Shown piece after piece: positions 34,762 to 43,873 of a stretch of 52,306 bases of DNA. Position 1 is the stretch's first letter. Every line of letters starts with the position of its first letter. This DNA is from Acetobacter tropicalis (lineage in GTDB: Bacteria > Pseudomonadota > Alphaproteobacteria > Acetobacterales > Acetobacteraceae). The position numbers and the translations under genes were made by a program. Location of the stretch: contig NZ_LHZQ01000204.1 of the NCBI RefSeq assembly GCF_001580915.1, positions 1 to 52,306 on the forward strand. The letters are read 5' to 3'. A model generated the notes under the pieces. That model did no database searches and had not been told where the DNA came from. It was given only the letters and a program-made list of their open reading frames with translations.

Positions 34762-36840
34762 ATGCCGGTTATCGGGCGTAGAGGGCTGCTGAAAAGTGGT
34801 GGTGGATTAGTTACGGCAGGCCTGCTGGCGTCCATAAACAGGGCGCTGGCCATTCCGGCGGAGCGGCGGAGTGGCACTCTTGAAGATGTAGAGCATATTG
34901 TGGTGCTCATGCAGGAAAACCGCTCCTTCGACCATTATTTCGGGCATCTGAGTGGGGTGCGAGGGGTGGCAGACCGTCATCCCGTTCGCTCTCCAGATGG
35001 CGCGCCTGTCTGGTCTCAGTGGCGCCAAAAAGCAGGGGAAGGGCGGATCATGCCCTTCCAGTTGCGCACCCATGTAACCAGTGCGCAGTGCGTGCTTGAC
35101 CTTGATCATAACTGGAAGCCCACTCACGCGGCAATCAATGCTGGATGGAATGATCAATGGCCCCGGCATAAAACCGACATGACCATGGGCTACTATACGC
35201 GCGAAGACATTCCATATCATTACGCGCTGGCAGATGCCTTTACGGTCTGTGACCACTATTTCTGCTCGACCCCTACGCAAACGCATCCTAACCGTTTTTA
35301 CCTCATGACCGGTACGGTTGATGCGGATGGAGTGGGTGGCGGCCCGGTTCTGGATAATGTGGACTGGGTGGACCGTGCGTTTTACCCTGAAGTGCCGGGC
35401 CCCTTTAGCTGGACAACCTATCCGGAGCGGCTGGAAGCGGCCGGTGTCAGTTGGCAGGTTTATCAGCAGGGGCTTTCTCCTTCCGATGTAGAGAACGGAA
35501 ACTTTGGTACCAATGTGCTGATGAATTTCCGTAATTATGTGGACGCGCCGGAGGGTTCGCCTCTGCATCAACGTGCCATGACAAAACGCACGCTGGATAA
35601 TCTACGGCAGGATGTCATGGCGGATCGTCTGCCACAGGTTTCATGGCTACTGCCGCCTGCGGCTTATTCTGAACATCCGCGTTGGACGCCGGGTTACGGC
35701 GCAACTTATATTGCCAGAGTGCTGAATGCCCTGACAGCCAACCCGCAAGTGTGGGCCAAAACCGTTCTGCTTGTCATGTATGACGAAAATGACGGCTATT
35801 TTGATCACGTGCCTCCGCCACAGCCTCCAACACCCGTATTGCCCGGTAAAAGCACGGTAGAGACACGCGGTGAAATTCATGACCGGATTACACCGTATGA
35901 ACCCAAACGTTATACAGCAGATATGTTGCCGTATGGGTTGGGACCGCGTGTTCCCATGCTGGCGCTTTCTCCATGGAGCACGGGTGGTTTTGTGTGCTCG
36001 GAAGTATTTGATCACACGTCTGTTCTCCGCTTTATTGAAGCTCGTTTTGGCGTGCGTGAGGAAAACATCACCCCATGGCGTCGCTCTATTTGCGGTGACC
36101 TGACAAGCGCGTTTGATTTTTCACGCAATCAGGGCCTCAAGGGTGGGTTGCCGGATACAGCGGATTACAAGCAGCAGGTTGATCAGTCCTGTAAACTGCC
36201 AGACCCGGCAGTGCCGGTGCAAAGCAGCCTTTCTGATATTGGAGAGCAGGAACCCGGGCGCCGTCCTGCCCGTGCGCTTCCGTATGTTCTTGCTGTTAAT
36301 GAAGTGGATGGCCCCGCTGGTAGCCTGACACTTCAGTTTGAAAACTATGGAACAACAGGGGCATGTTTTTACGTCTATCAGGACAAGACCAGCGAAAAGC
36401 CGCGTCGTTACACGGTGGGAGCTGGAGCTTCTCTTCAGGATGAATGGCGTGAGGCTGAGGGCTATGAGCTTCGCTTGACGGTTATTGGTCCCAATGGGTT
36501 TGCGCGTTATTTCCACCGTCCGGGCCGGACGGCGGTGCGTGTAACCGCTCAGGAAAATACCCACACCGGCGGCCTGACACTCGCATTTTCCAACCGAACT
36601 CACCGCCCGCAAACGCTCCATCTGCATGACAATGCTTACGGTCAACCGCAGCAAACTGTGGTGGTGCCTGCCAATGGCGTGTCCCACACAGTGCTCACGC
36701 TTGCCAAGAGTGATCAGTGGTATGATGTTAGCGTGCGTGTAGCATCTGAACCCAAAACAGAGAGCCGCTTTGCAGGCCATGTGGAAACAGGCAAGCCGAG
36801 CAGAACAGACCCGGCGCTGGGAAAGCCTGTTCTGCAATAA
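34762..36840 (+). CDS. plcN: Tat-exported phosphocholine-type phospholipase C
   Basis: A 692-residue member of the non-haemolytic phospholipase C family. A twin-arginine signal (IGRRGLLKSGGG, residues 4-15) precedes the catalytic domain with ENRSFDHYFG (52-61), DHYFCSTPTQTHPNRFYLMTG and MYDENDGYFDHV. Two C-terminal DUF756-type repeats follow (GSLTLQFENYGTTGACF and GGLTLAFSNRTHRP). ATG at 34762 follows GAGAGG; the TTG at 34744 overlaps that site. The enzyme would split phosphodiesters such as phosphatidylcholine to diacylglycerol and phosphocholine. It probably shares a transcript with the receptor. Confidence 0.93.
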   Translation: MPVIGRRGLLKSGGGLVTAGLLASINRALAIPAERRSGTLEDVEHIVVLMQENRSFDHYFGHLSGVRGVADRHPVRSPDGAPVWSQWRQKAGEGRIMPFQLRTHVTSAQCVLDLDHNWKPTHAAINAGWNDQWPRHKTDMTMGYYTREDIPYHYALADAFTVCDHYFCSTPTQTHPNRFYLMTGTVDADGVGGGPVLDNVDWVDRAFYPEVPGPFSWTTYPERLEAAGVSWQVYQQGLSPSDVENGNFGTNVLMNFRNYVDAPEGSPLHQRAMTKRTLDNLRQDVMADRLPQVSWLLPPAAYSEHPRWTPGYGATYIARVLNALTANPQVWAKTVLLVMYDENDGYFDHVPPPQPPTPVLPGKSTVETRGEIHDRITPYEPKRYTADMLPYGLGPRVPMLALSPWSTGGFVCSEVFDHTSVLRFIEARFGVREENITPWRRSICGDLTSAFDFSRNQGLKGGLPDTADYKQQVDQSCKLPDPAVPVQSSLSDIGEQEPGRRPARALPYVLAVNEVDGPAGSLTLQFENYGTTGACFYVYQDKTSEKPRRYTVGAGASLQDEWREAEGYELRLTVIGPNGFARYFHRPGRTAVRVTAQENTHTGGLTLAFSNRTHRPQTLHLHDNAYGQPQQTVVVPANGVSHTVLTLAKSDQWYDVSVRVASEPKTESRFAGHVETGKPSRTDPALGKPVLQ

Positions 36841-36894
36841 ACAATTCTCAGAGCATAGAGCTCCAAGAAAACACTTTTCTTCTGAGATAAAGAG

Positions 36895-36930
36895 AGGCCG
36901 TGCCAAAAATTTTTGCACGGCCTGTTTTGT
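36895..36930 (+). terminator. Terminator after the phospholipase gene
   Basis: AGGCCGTGC (36895-36903) pairs with GCACGGCCT (36915-36923) and is followed by GTTTTGT. The 36931-37117 gap behind it shows nothing recognisable. Confidence 0.85.
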
Positions 36931-37117
36931 GCCTGTGTTTTCAAGAAGAGGGAGCAGCCACTGATATGCTTTTGGTGGTCAATTTTTACCAGCCCCGCCA
37001 GCCGGAGCAGGCTTTCTGGCCGGTAGGTGCCGGAGCAAGCTTAAAACCTGTGCGGCAAGACCCACGGGCCACGGCTTCAGGGATGAAAACCGTAGCTCTT
37101 TTTTCTACAGCGCCGTT

Positions 37118-38641
37118 TCAGTTAGCAAGAAGCGTGTTATGTGCAGTGTCTGCTTCAAACTGCTTGAAATTATTCTCAAGCACCATTTGTAAACGGGCTT
37201 TTTCGCTCGTGGCCAGAAAAGAACGGCATTGTGAGGTTTCTGAAGCACGGCAGGCTGAAACAATATACCCATCCTGCCACAGGCTTGCCCCGGGAATGAA
37301 GGAATAGATTAATCCATTGCGGGAAAGCTGCTTCAGTTCCTGATATGTCAGTGGCCATGTTGTGGCGGCGCGTAGATATTCCTGCGTCAGGTCTCCACGG
37401 GATACCCCTTCATCATCCGTGGAAAGGGCAACAGGAACACCGGCCCGACGATACAAGGTAAAGGGATGAGCCTTGCCTTTGATATTGAGAATAACATCAT
37501 TGCTGGTCAGGTTGATTTCTACCATCACCTTTTTCTGCGCCATTTCCTTCAAAAGGCCCGTGGCATCATTTTCCCACATGATATCTACCCCGTGTCCGAT
37601 ACGGCGGGCACCGGCTACCTCTATGGCGGAGCGAATATGGTGTGTCAGGCCTTCCGGCGGTACAAGGCCCGGTGTTAGTTCGCCAGCATGCAGGCTGAGT
37701 TTTACGTCCGGGTAGACAGCGTTTAACGCCTGAAACATGCGCATATGCTGGTCATAATCGCGCATGGCAATGGGGTCATCTTCCGGGCAGACAAAATTGA
37801 CGCCCACAAAGCGGGGATCTGTATGGGCCATTTCATAGCCTGCATACAACTGTGCAAACACGGCAGCGGGAGCAACGGTGCGTAAGGTCTGGTAAAGATA
37901 ATGCACTGTCACAGCACAACCGGGGTGAGCCTGCGGCGTACCGCAGTGCAGCACGTGTTGGGCCTGCTGTTCCATGTCGTCTGTTTCATGGCGGGCTTGG
38001 GCAACCAGTTTGGGAAGGTCTGCCTGAAGGGTTTTCATGGCCTGCTCATAATTCTCACCATGAAGAGGATGGGCGTTTCCGCTCGCAATCATACCGCCCA
38101 GGCCGGGTGAGATCATCAGTTCCACATACGTGATGTGATCTTGCGCAGCGCGGTCAAGCGCTTCCGCCAGACTGTCCCCGGCATGTTTTTCGGTTGCGGG
38201 GCCAAAACCTGCAAAGCTTGCAAAGAAATGGTCATGGCCTGACCGATCATTGGCCGTAGGCACAAAATCCCGCATGGAAAGGGCATCAATCATGCGGTTT
38301 TCGGATGTTTCATCAGAGGGGAGGTCTGTTGCCGGTTTTTCGCCTTTTGCCGGGGTGGAGGTGCATGCACGGGGCAAGATTGTGCCCTGTTCAACTGAAA
38401 CACACAGCCCATCCTGCGCGGCCCATTTCAGATAACTTTCCGCATAAATGGCACCCACGAGATGGTTATGAAGGTCCGCTCCTTTGGGGAACTGGCGCAT
38501 GAACACAGCAAGCCGCACGGGGTCTGTTTGCAGGGTGCTGAACATATGGGCCGTTTTCTGCTCGTCAGACGTTGCAGCCTGACAGAGGGAAAACGGCGTT
38601 GTCAGAACAGCGCAGGCCAGTAACAAGGAACGTAAAAACAT
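37118..38641 (-). CDS. Exported adenosine deaminase-like enzyme
   Basis: A 507-residue metal-dependent deaminase. It has the signal peptide MFLRSLLLACAVLTTPFSLCQA, and then the zinc site: ADLHNH (His58, His60), SLHAGEL, RIGHGVDI and STDDEGVSR with the metal-binding Asp. The TSND motif resembles adenosine deaminases. Most bacterial enzymes are cytosolic and about 340 residues; the export signal and greater length recall secreted ADGF-type deaminases. It would convert (deoxy)adenosine to inosine in the periplasm. ATG at 38641 is used; the frame to 38755 has no signal character at its start. It faces the phospholipase gene. Confidence 0.87.
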   Translation of the reverse strand: MFLRSLLLACAVLTTPFSLCQAATSDEQKTAHMFSTLQTDPVRLAVFMRQFPKGADLHNHLVGAIYAESYLKWAAQDGLCVSVEQGTILPRACTSTPAKGEKPATDLPSDETSENRMIDALSMRDFVPTANDRSGHDHFFASFAGFGPATEKHAGDSLAEALDRAAQDHITYVELMISPGLGGMIASGNAHPLHGENYEQAMKTLQADLPKLVAQARHETDDMEQQAQHVLHCGTPQAHPGCAVTVHYLYQTLRTVAPAAVFAQLYAGYEMAHTDPRFVGVNFVCPEDDPIAMRDYDQHMRMFQALNAVYPDVKLSLHAGELTPGLVPPEGLTHHIRSAIEVAGARRIGHGVDIMWENDATGLLKEMAQKKVMVEINLTSNDVILNIKGKAHPFTLYRRAGVPVALSTDDEGVSRGDLTQEYLRAATTWPLTYQELKQLSRNGLIYSFIPGASLWQDGYIVSACRASETSQCRSFLATSEKARLQMVLENNFKQFEADTAHNTLLAN

Positions 38642-38814
38642 ACAGAAACACCATCCGGTAGAGACGTGGTTTATAGTTCCTGCGTAACAGAAACCATTCC
38701 ACTCACATATCGGATTTATACATAAAAACAGGGGGCTCTCAAAACCCTGCACCACGCTTGAAGCTGAGGGTGAGAGAGTGTGGAAGCCTGCCTGATCAGA
38801 GAGTTCCTTTACCG

Positions 38815-39216
38815 TTAAGGCATGGCCGGTGCGGTATAGCGCAGAATACTGGCAACAGCGGCATCATGCGGCAGAGGGGTGCCGTAGCTGTTGTGGTAGC
38901 GCGTGGCAAAGGCGTCCCGCTCAAGCCGCTCACAATAGTCCAGATACCGGATAAGGGCCCGTTCCGCTCTGCGGTTGGGGCCATGCACCCGTTTATAATG
39001 TCGCCACAGGATCAGTGCATTAACGGACCACGCGTCATACGCATGTTCCCTTAGCCTCTGGCGAATGGACGGTGGCAGTTGTTCAAAGGCGGACCATTCA
39101 TCGCCCGCATGCCGGTGCCAGATTTCATGACGCAGCGTGCGCTCGTTTGAGGGGGGAGTAATCTGTCCTTCCGAGTTGGATCTGTGGGGGTGGTGGGTAA
39201 ACTGATACGCCGACAT
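38815..39216 (-). CDS. Small uncharacterised protein, DUF6525-like
   Basis: A 133-residue hydrophilic protein with many His and Arg (HHPHRSNSEG, HEIWHRHAGDEW) and a helical core (YDAWSVNALILWRHYKRVHG). It resembles short alphaproteobacterial proteins called DUF6525, but I cannot verify this. Its start is 11 bases after the zinc GTPase stop codon, so it belongs to the same Zur-controlled transcript. A link to zinc, suggested by the His content and position, is inference. Confidence 0.65.
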   Translation of the reverse strand: MSAYQFTHHPHRSNSEGQITPPSNERTLRHEIWHRHAGDEWSAFEQLPPSIRQRLREHAYDAWSVNALILWRHYKRVHGPNRRAERALIRYLDYCERLERDAFATRYHNSYGTPLPHDAAVASILRYTAPAMP

Positions 39217-39227
39217 GCCACCCTCCG

Positions 39228-40442
39228 TTATGCTGCTTCTCGCCGCCAGACGGGAAAGGGGTCTGGCAGGTGGGCATAGCGTTCAGGGTCAAAGCGGCCA
39301 GTGCCATCCTCTGGCGTCAGGCAGGCGTCCAATGCGGCGCGTAGCGCGCTTTCATCCATGTCCTGCGTACCAATGAACACAATTTCCTGTCGCCGGTCTC
39401 CAAACACAGGGTCCCACTTGCTCAGTACAAAATCGCGCCACTGGTCAGTTTCCGGCCACTGGCTTTTGGGAATGGCCGCCCACCACAAGCCAATGGCCTG
39501 ATTGCGTACCAGTGCGCCCGCTTGTCCAAGTTCCCCTACCCAGTCCGGGCGCGTGGCCAGCCAGAAATGCCCCTTGGCGCGCACTACGCCCGGCCAGTTG
39601 GTATCCAGAAAAGTCTTGAATTTAGCGGGCACGAAGGGACGGCGAGCGCGATAGACAAAACTACGGATGCCGTATTCCTCGGTTTCCGGCGTGTGGTCTT
39701 TAAAGCCATAAAGCTCTTTGAACCATAGAGGATGCTGATGGGCTTTGTCATAATCAAACCGGCCCGTGTTCAGGACACGCTCAAGGGGAACCTTCCCCAT
39801 GTCCGTTTCAATAACATCCGCATCAGGGTTCAGTGCCAGCACAATCTGGCGGGCTGCTTCTCCCTGCTCCGGCGTGGCGGTAGAGACCTTGTTGATGACC
39901 ACCACATCTGCAAATTCAATCTGTTCGACCAACAGATCGACCAAGGCACGGTCATCTTCCTCGTCTGCGGTTTCACCGCGGTCTTTCAGGAAGTCGGTTG
40001 AGGCGTAATCGTTAAGCAGATTTACGGCATCCACCACAGTGACCATGGTGTCCAACCTTGCGCTATCGCTCAGGCTGTTGCCGTCTTCATCCCGGAATTC
40101 AAAGGTTGCGGCAACAGGCAGCGGCTCTGCAATGCCGGTTGATTCAATCAGCAGATAGTCAAATTTACCCTCTGCCGCCAGCCGATGAACTTCCTGCAAT
40201 AGATCATCCCGCAAGGTGCAGCAGATGCACCCATTGGTCATTTCCACCAGTTTTTCATCAGTGCGGGAAAGATCGCCTCCGCCTTCTCGCACAAGATCAG
40301 CGTCAATATTCACTTCGCTCATGTCATTCACAATAACGGCGACCTTCCGGCCTTCCCGATTATTGAGAATATGGTTCAACACCGTCGTCTTTCCCGCCCC
40401 CAGAAAGCCGGAAAGGACGGTAACGGGCAGCAATGCGGGCAT
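39228..40442 (-). CDS. CobW/COG0523 GTPase, probable zinc chaperone
   Basis: A 404-residue COG0523 GTPase. The P-loop GFLGAGKTT is at residues 12-20, the metal-binding CxCC motif is Cys72-Cys74-Cys75 (GCICC), ESTGIAEP and NKVS are the other nucleotide motifs, and a CobW C-terminal domain follows. The close presence of a cobalamin operon might suggest cobalt work, but a near-perfect Zur box 39 bases before the start makes a zinc-starvation role (ZigA/YeiR type) much more likely. ATG at 40442 follows GGGAG; the frame to 40502 runs through the Zur box and is rejected. Confidence 0.9.
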   Translation of the reverse strand: MPALLPVTVLSGFLGAGKTTVLNHILNNREGRKVAVIVNDMSEVNIDADLVREGGGDLSRTDEKLVEMTNGCICCTLRDDLLQEVHRLAAEGKFDYLLIESTGIAEPLPVAATFEFRDEDGNSLSDSARLDTMVTVVDAVNLLNDYASTDFLKDRGETADEEDDRALVDLLVEQIEFADVVVINKVSTATPEQGEAARQIVLALNPDADVIETDMGKVPLERVLNTGRFDYDKAHQHPLWFKELYGFKDHTPETEEYGIRSFVYRARRPFVPAKFKTFLDTNWPGVVRAKGHFWLATRPDWVGELGQAGALVRNQAIGLWWAAIPKSQWPETDQWRDFVLSKWDPVFGDRRQEIVFIGTQDMDESALRAALDACLTPEDGTGRFDPERYAHLPDPFPVWRREAA

Positions 40443-40480
40443 GGAGGGGCTCCCTGAAGCTGAGTTCAATAACGTGATAA

Positions 40481-40497
40481 ATGTTACAATATAACAT
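40481..40497 (-). promoter_or_regulatory. Zur box before the zinc GTPase gene
   Basis: ATGTTACAATATAACAT differs at one base from the Zur palindrome ATGTTATANTATAACAT known from proteobacteria. It lies 39 bases before the CobW-type gene. Confidence 0.85.
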
Positions 40498-40563
40498 AAC
40501 ATTCAGTGCTCTTTCAATCGTGCGGAATGTTCTGGAAGCATGGGGGAGAAGACGGCTGTTTTC

Positions 40564-40569
40564 TTGACA
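40564..40569 (+). promoter_or_regulatory. Possible -35 of the cobalamin operon
   Basis: TTGACA at 40564-40569 is a perfect -35 hexamer just before the riboswitch. The matching -10 (CATCAA at 18-base spacing) is poor. Confidence 0.35.
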
Positions 40570-40599
40570 CTTCCTGCCTTTTGGCGGCATCAACCGGGC

Positions 40600-40817
40600 G
40601 TGATGGTTCTCTCCCTGTCAGGGAGCGATGTAAAAGGGAACCGGGTGCGGTCTGCCATGCAAGGCCAAAGCCTGGGCTGTCCCCGCAACTGTAAGCGGCA
40701 TGTCCTGCACATACTGGCTGGTACGTCAGGCCACTGGGAGCCTCTCCTGGGAAGGTTGGTGCAGGATGACCTACCGCAAGCCAGGAAACCTGCCATCAGC
40801 CGGGGTTGCAGACGGGA
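40600..40817 (+). ncRNA. Cobalamin riboswitch
   Basis: All core elements of the adenosylcobalamin aptamer are present in order: GGGAACCGGGTG near 40636, GGCTGTCCCCGCAACTGTAAGCG near 40676-40698, GCCACTGGG near 40730, GGGAAGG near 40750, and the B12 box AAGCCAGGAAACCTGCC near 40779-40795. It lies about 120 bases upstream of btuB. A later hairpin (CTCG near 40900 with CGAG near 40922) would cover the weak btuB ribosome binding site, so control of translation is possible. Confidence 0.95.
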
Positions 40818-40940
40818 AGTGCTGATCGGGGGGTGTCAGCAAAGTGACTGGACCAGGGGCACTCCTGACGTTTTCGGGGTGGTCAGGGTCGGGCTTTCTC
40901 TCGTGGCGACGTCTTTCTTACCGCGAGGCCTTTTTCTCTG

Positions 40941-43025
40941 ATGTTCCGCAATGCTTTTCTCATCAGTTCCACTCTTCTCACGTTGTGGGGTAGTTCCGCG
41001 CTGGCGGCGGATGCGCCTGTTTCACCGCGGCTAAAAGCACAACCTGCCAAAAAACAGTCCGTCGCCACACCTACTCCGGTTTCTGTGCAGCCTGTTCCCA
41101 GCCAGCTCGTCTCCGAACTGATAACAGTCAGTGCTGCCAGAACGCCCACACGCACGGATGATATTGGCACGGCACTGACCATTGTTACGGAAGAACAGAT
41201 GCTGACCCAGCAGCGCCGCACGTTGCCAGATATTCTGGCACGCCAGCCGGGGCTGAACGTGGTGCGCTCTGGCGGGTTTGGGGCCACAACGTCCATTTTG
41301 ATGCGCGGTAATAACGCCAATGAAGTCAAGGTCCGGCTGGACGGCATGGACGTGAACGATGGCAGTTCAGCCAGCGGTATGTTCGATGCGGGTCAGTTTG
41401 TTACAGATGGTCTGGGCCGCATAGAAATTCTGCGCGGGCCACAAAGCGGTTTGTATGGTGCGGATGCCATGGCAGGCGTGATTGATATGACCACTGCGCA
41501 GGGGCAGGGGCGTTTCAAGCCGTTTGTGCGGATAGAAGGGGGGTCTTACGGCACCTTCAATCAGGTTATCGGCGCGCGCGGGAGCAAGGGGCGCTTCCAC
41601 TACAATGTCGAACTCTCTCATTACCGGATGGAAGGGTTTCACGGCATTCCGCGTTATATTGACCGCTATTATGGGGCGACACGGGAGCAACGGCATAAAG
41701 GTAACCGTAACGACAACCGGTCTGCCACTATCCGTCTTGGGTATGATGTCACCCGAAATTTCGATCTGGGGCTGACTGCTCGCCTCATTCAAAGCAATTA
41801 CCACACCTATTCCCTCTATGATCTGCAAAGCGAGGCCTACGGGGGAGGGAATGTGCGTGAGCAGAACAACATGAATGAGGCCGTGGTGCGCGGCACTGCG
41901 CATCTCGTGTCTTTTAATGGTTTTTTTGATCAGGTTATTGGACTTGGGTACATGACCAACCGTAACCGCTGGAATGAAACGGGCTTCTATGCCACCGGGC
42001 CGGATTATTACCGTTCAAGCCGCCTGAAAATTGACTGGCACGGTAAGTTTGATTTCAAGAAATACGGCACGCTCCTGATTGGTGCGGAGCATTTTCATGA
42101 TACGTTTGATTCCAGCCATACGGCGGCCTCAGCGTATGATACCGGCTATCACACACAGGCTGGTATGGATACGACGGCAGGATATGGCCAGTATCAGGGC
42201 AGTTGGAACCATATTCTCTATGGTGCGGCTAACGTGCGGTATGATTCCAATTCCCGCTACGGGCATTATGTAACGTGGCGTGTTGCCCCTTCCATCCATG
42301 TGCCCGGCACAGGTACCATCATCAAAGCCAGCGCGGGTTCAGGCTTCCATGGGCCCACGTTGTATCAGCTTTTTTCCAGTCAGGTCGGTTCCAGCTATTC
42401 CCAGACGGGTAATCCGAACCTGCGGGCGGAAAGGCTGATCGGGTATGATGCTGGGGTGGAACAGAAACTGCTGGGGGATAAGCTGCATTTTGGCGCTATA
42501 TGGTATGATAACCGCGTCAAAAACCTGATCCAGTCCACGGAAAATGTTCAGATGGTAGGGGGGTATCCCTATTATCAGTATTCCTATGGCAACGTGGCGC
42601 GCGCGCGTATGTATGGTGTGGAAGCTTTTCTTGACTGGAAGGCCCTCAAAACGTTGGACTTCAACCTGAATTATACCTGGACCCACGCACGGGATGTCAG
42701 CAGTGATCTGGCTTTGCAGCGTCGTCCGCAACACAAGTTCAACTTCAATACAACCTGGACCCCTATTCAGGATCTGATGTTCTCGGGGAATATCCTGTAC
42801 GTCAGCGGGTGGCGTGATCTGCCGGTTATCGGGACATCCTATTGCAGCACCTGCGGCAAGGGGCACGGCTACTTCACCATAGATATTGCGGCCAATTACA
42901 AGATTAACCGCTATGTCAGCATTTTTGCGCGCGCCGACAATCTTCTTAACCGGCAGTATGAAGAGCCAATTGGTTATCTTCAGCCGGGCAGAGGGGGATA
43001 TGGCGGTGTGACCCTGAGCTACTGA
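40941..43025 (+). CDS. btuB: TonB-dependent vitamin B12 receptor
   Basis: A 694-residue receptor with a signal peptide (cleavage after LAA, about residue 23), TonB-box region ELITVSAARTPTR, a plug (PDILARQPGLNVVRSGGFGATTSILMRG motif) and a 22-strand barrel ending in GGYGGVTLSY. The cobalamin riboswitch in front and the BtuF, BtuC and BtuD genes behind identify its ligand as a cobalamin. The ribosome binding site (GCGAGG) is 13 bases away and may be masked by the riboswitch hairpin. The next gene starts within its stop codon. Confidence 0.93.
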   Translation: MFRNAFLISSTLLTLWGSSALAADAPVSPRLKAQPAKKQSVATPTPVSVQPVPSQLVSELITVSAARTPTRTDDIGTALTIVTEEQMLTQQRRTLPDILARQPGLNVVRSGGFGATTSILMRGNNANEVKVRLDGMDVNDGSSASGMFDAGQFVTDGLGRIEILRGPQSGLYGADAMAGVIDMTTAQGQGRFKPFVRIEGGSYGTFNQVIGARGSKGRFHYNVELSHYRMEGFHGIPRYIDRYYGATREQRHKGNRNDNRSATIRLGYDVTRNFDLGLTARLIQSNYHTYSLYDLQSEAYGGGNVREQNNMNEAVVRGTAHLVSFNGFFDQVIGLGYMTNRNRWNETGFYATGPDYYRSSRLKIDWHGKFDFKKYGTLLIGAEHFHDTFDSSHTAASAYDTGYHTQAGMDTTAGYGQYQGSWNHILYGAANVRYDSNSRYGHYVTWRVAPSIHVPGTGTIIKASAGSGFHGPTLYQLFSSQVGSSYSQTGNPNLRAERLIGYDAGVEQKLLGDKLHFGAIWYDNRVKNLIQSTENVQMVGGYPYYQYSYGNVARARMYGVEAFLDWKALKTLDFNLNYTWTHARDVSSDLALQRRPQHKFNFNTTWTPIQDLMFSGNILYVSGWRDLPVIGTSYCSTCGKGHGYFTIDIAANYKINRYVSIFARADNLLNRQYEEPIGYLQPGRGGYGGVTLSY

Positions 43026-43873
43026 TGCGGAGGTGGCTGCATCTGCTGGGGTTGTGTAGCCTGCTGGTGGCAGCGCTGCCTGCTCCGGCGCGGGCTGCCA
43101 AACGGATTGTATCCTTGAATCTTTGTACGGATCAGTTGGCTCTGATGTTGGCTGACCGGGCCGAGATTGTGGGGCTTAGTCCGCTGGTGCAGGATTGTTC
43201 TGGGTCGGTCTTGTGTCAAAAAGCACAGGATGTTCCGGTTCTGTCGTCAACGGCGGAAAATGTGATTGGTGCGCATCCGGATGTGGTGCTGGCAGGACAG
43301 TTCACGGCCCGCGTTGCCGTGAAAGCTGCGCGGGAGGTCGGAGCGAAGGTTCTTACTCTTCCACCGGCCTCTTCTCTGGTGGATATTCCAGTACAGATCA
43401 TGCAGGTGGCACAGGCTGTTGGGCACCCTGAACGAGGCCAACAGATGGTGGATGCCTTCCTGAAAAGACTTGCGCTTCTCAGCATCTCACGTCAGGCGGA
43501 GGACCCCGTGGCCGCAGTGTATGAAGCAAATGGTTTTGTAGCAGGTGCGGGGTCTTTACCGGATGATGTGCTGGCGCATGCCGGGTTGCGTAATCTGTCA
43601 ACGGTAGCTGGTATCACAGCGGCCGGACGCGTGCCGCTTGAAACATTGCTGGCTCAGCAACCTGACCTTCTGGTGCGAGACAGATCAGGGCAGGGCTATT
43701 CCCTTGCGCAAGCCATGTTGGATAATCCGGTGCTGAAACGCTTTTTTTCAGGAAAACACGTCGTGGATATTCCGGCCTCCCTCTGGCTTTGTGGTCTCCC
43801 CCAAACCTTGGATGCTGTCGCCCTTCTCCGGCACGCGCGGAATAACCTGAAGCAGACGGAGGACGCAGAATGA
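43025..43873 (+). CDS. btuF: Periplasmic cobalamin-binding protein
   Basis: A 282-residue class III binding protein with a signal peptide (to about residue 24, ARA). KRIVSLNLCTDQLALMLADR, GAHPDVVLAGQFTA and LAQQPDLLVRD are the family landmarks of BtuF/FecB-like proteins. Its ATG shares one base with the btuB stop codon (TGATG), so it is coupled. It delivers cobalamin from BtuB to the BtuCD importer. Confidence 0.9.
   Translation: MRRWLHLLGLCSLLVAALPAPARAAKRIVSLNLCTDQLALMLADRAEIVGLSPLVQDCSGSVLCQKAQDVPVLSSTAENVIGAHPDVVLAGQFTARVAVKAAREVGAKVLTLPPASSLVDIPVQIMQVAQAVGHPERGQQMVDAFLKRLALLSISRQAEDPVAAVYEANGFVAGAGSLPDDVLAHAGLRNLSTVAGITAAGRVPLETLLAQQPDLLVRDRSGQGYSLAQAMLDNPVLKRFFSGKHVVDIPASLWLCGLPQTLDAVALLRHARNNLKQTEDAE

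Noticed and set aside
36960-37090. Structured G/C-rich stretch with CAAGC and AACCTGTGCGG reminiscent of a B12 box
   Set aside because: The other conserved cobalamin aptamer parts are absent, and it is downstream of genes on both strands.
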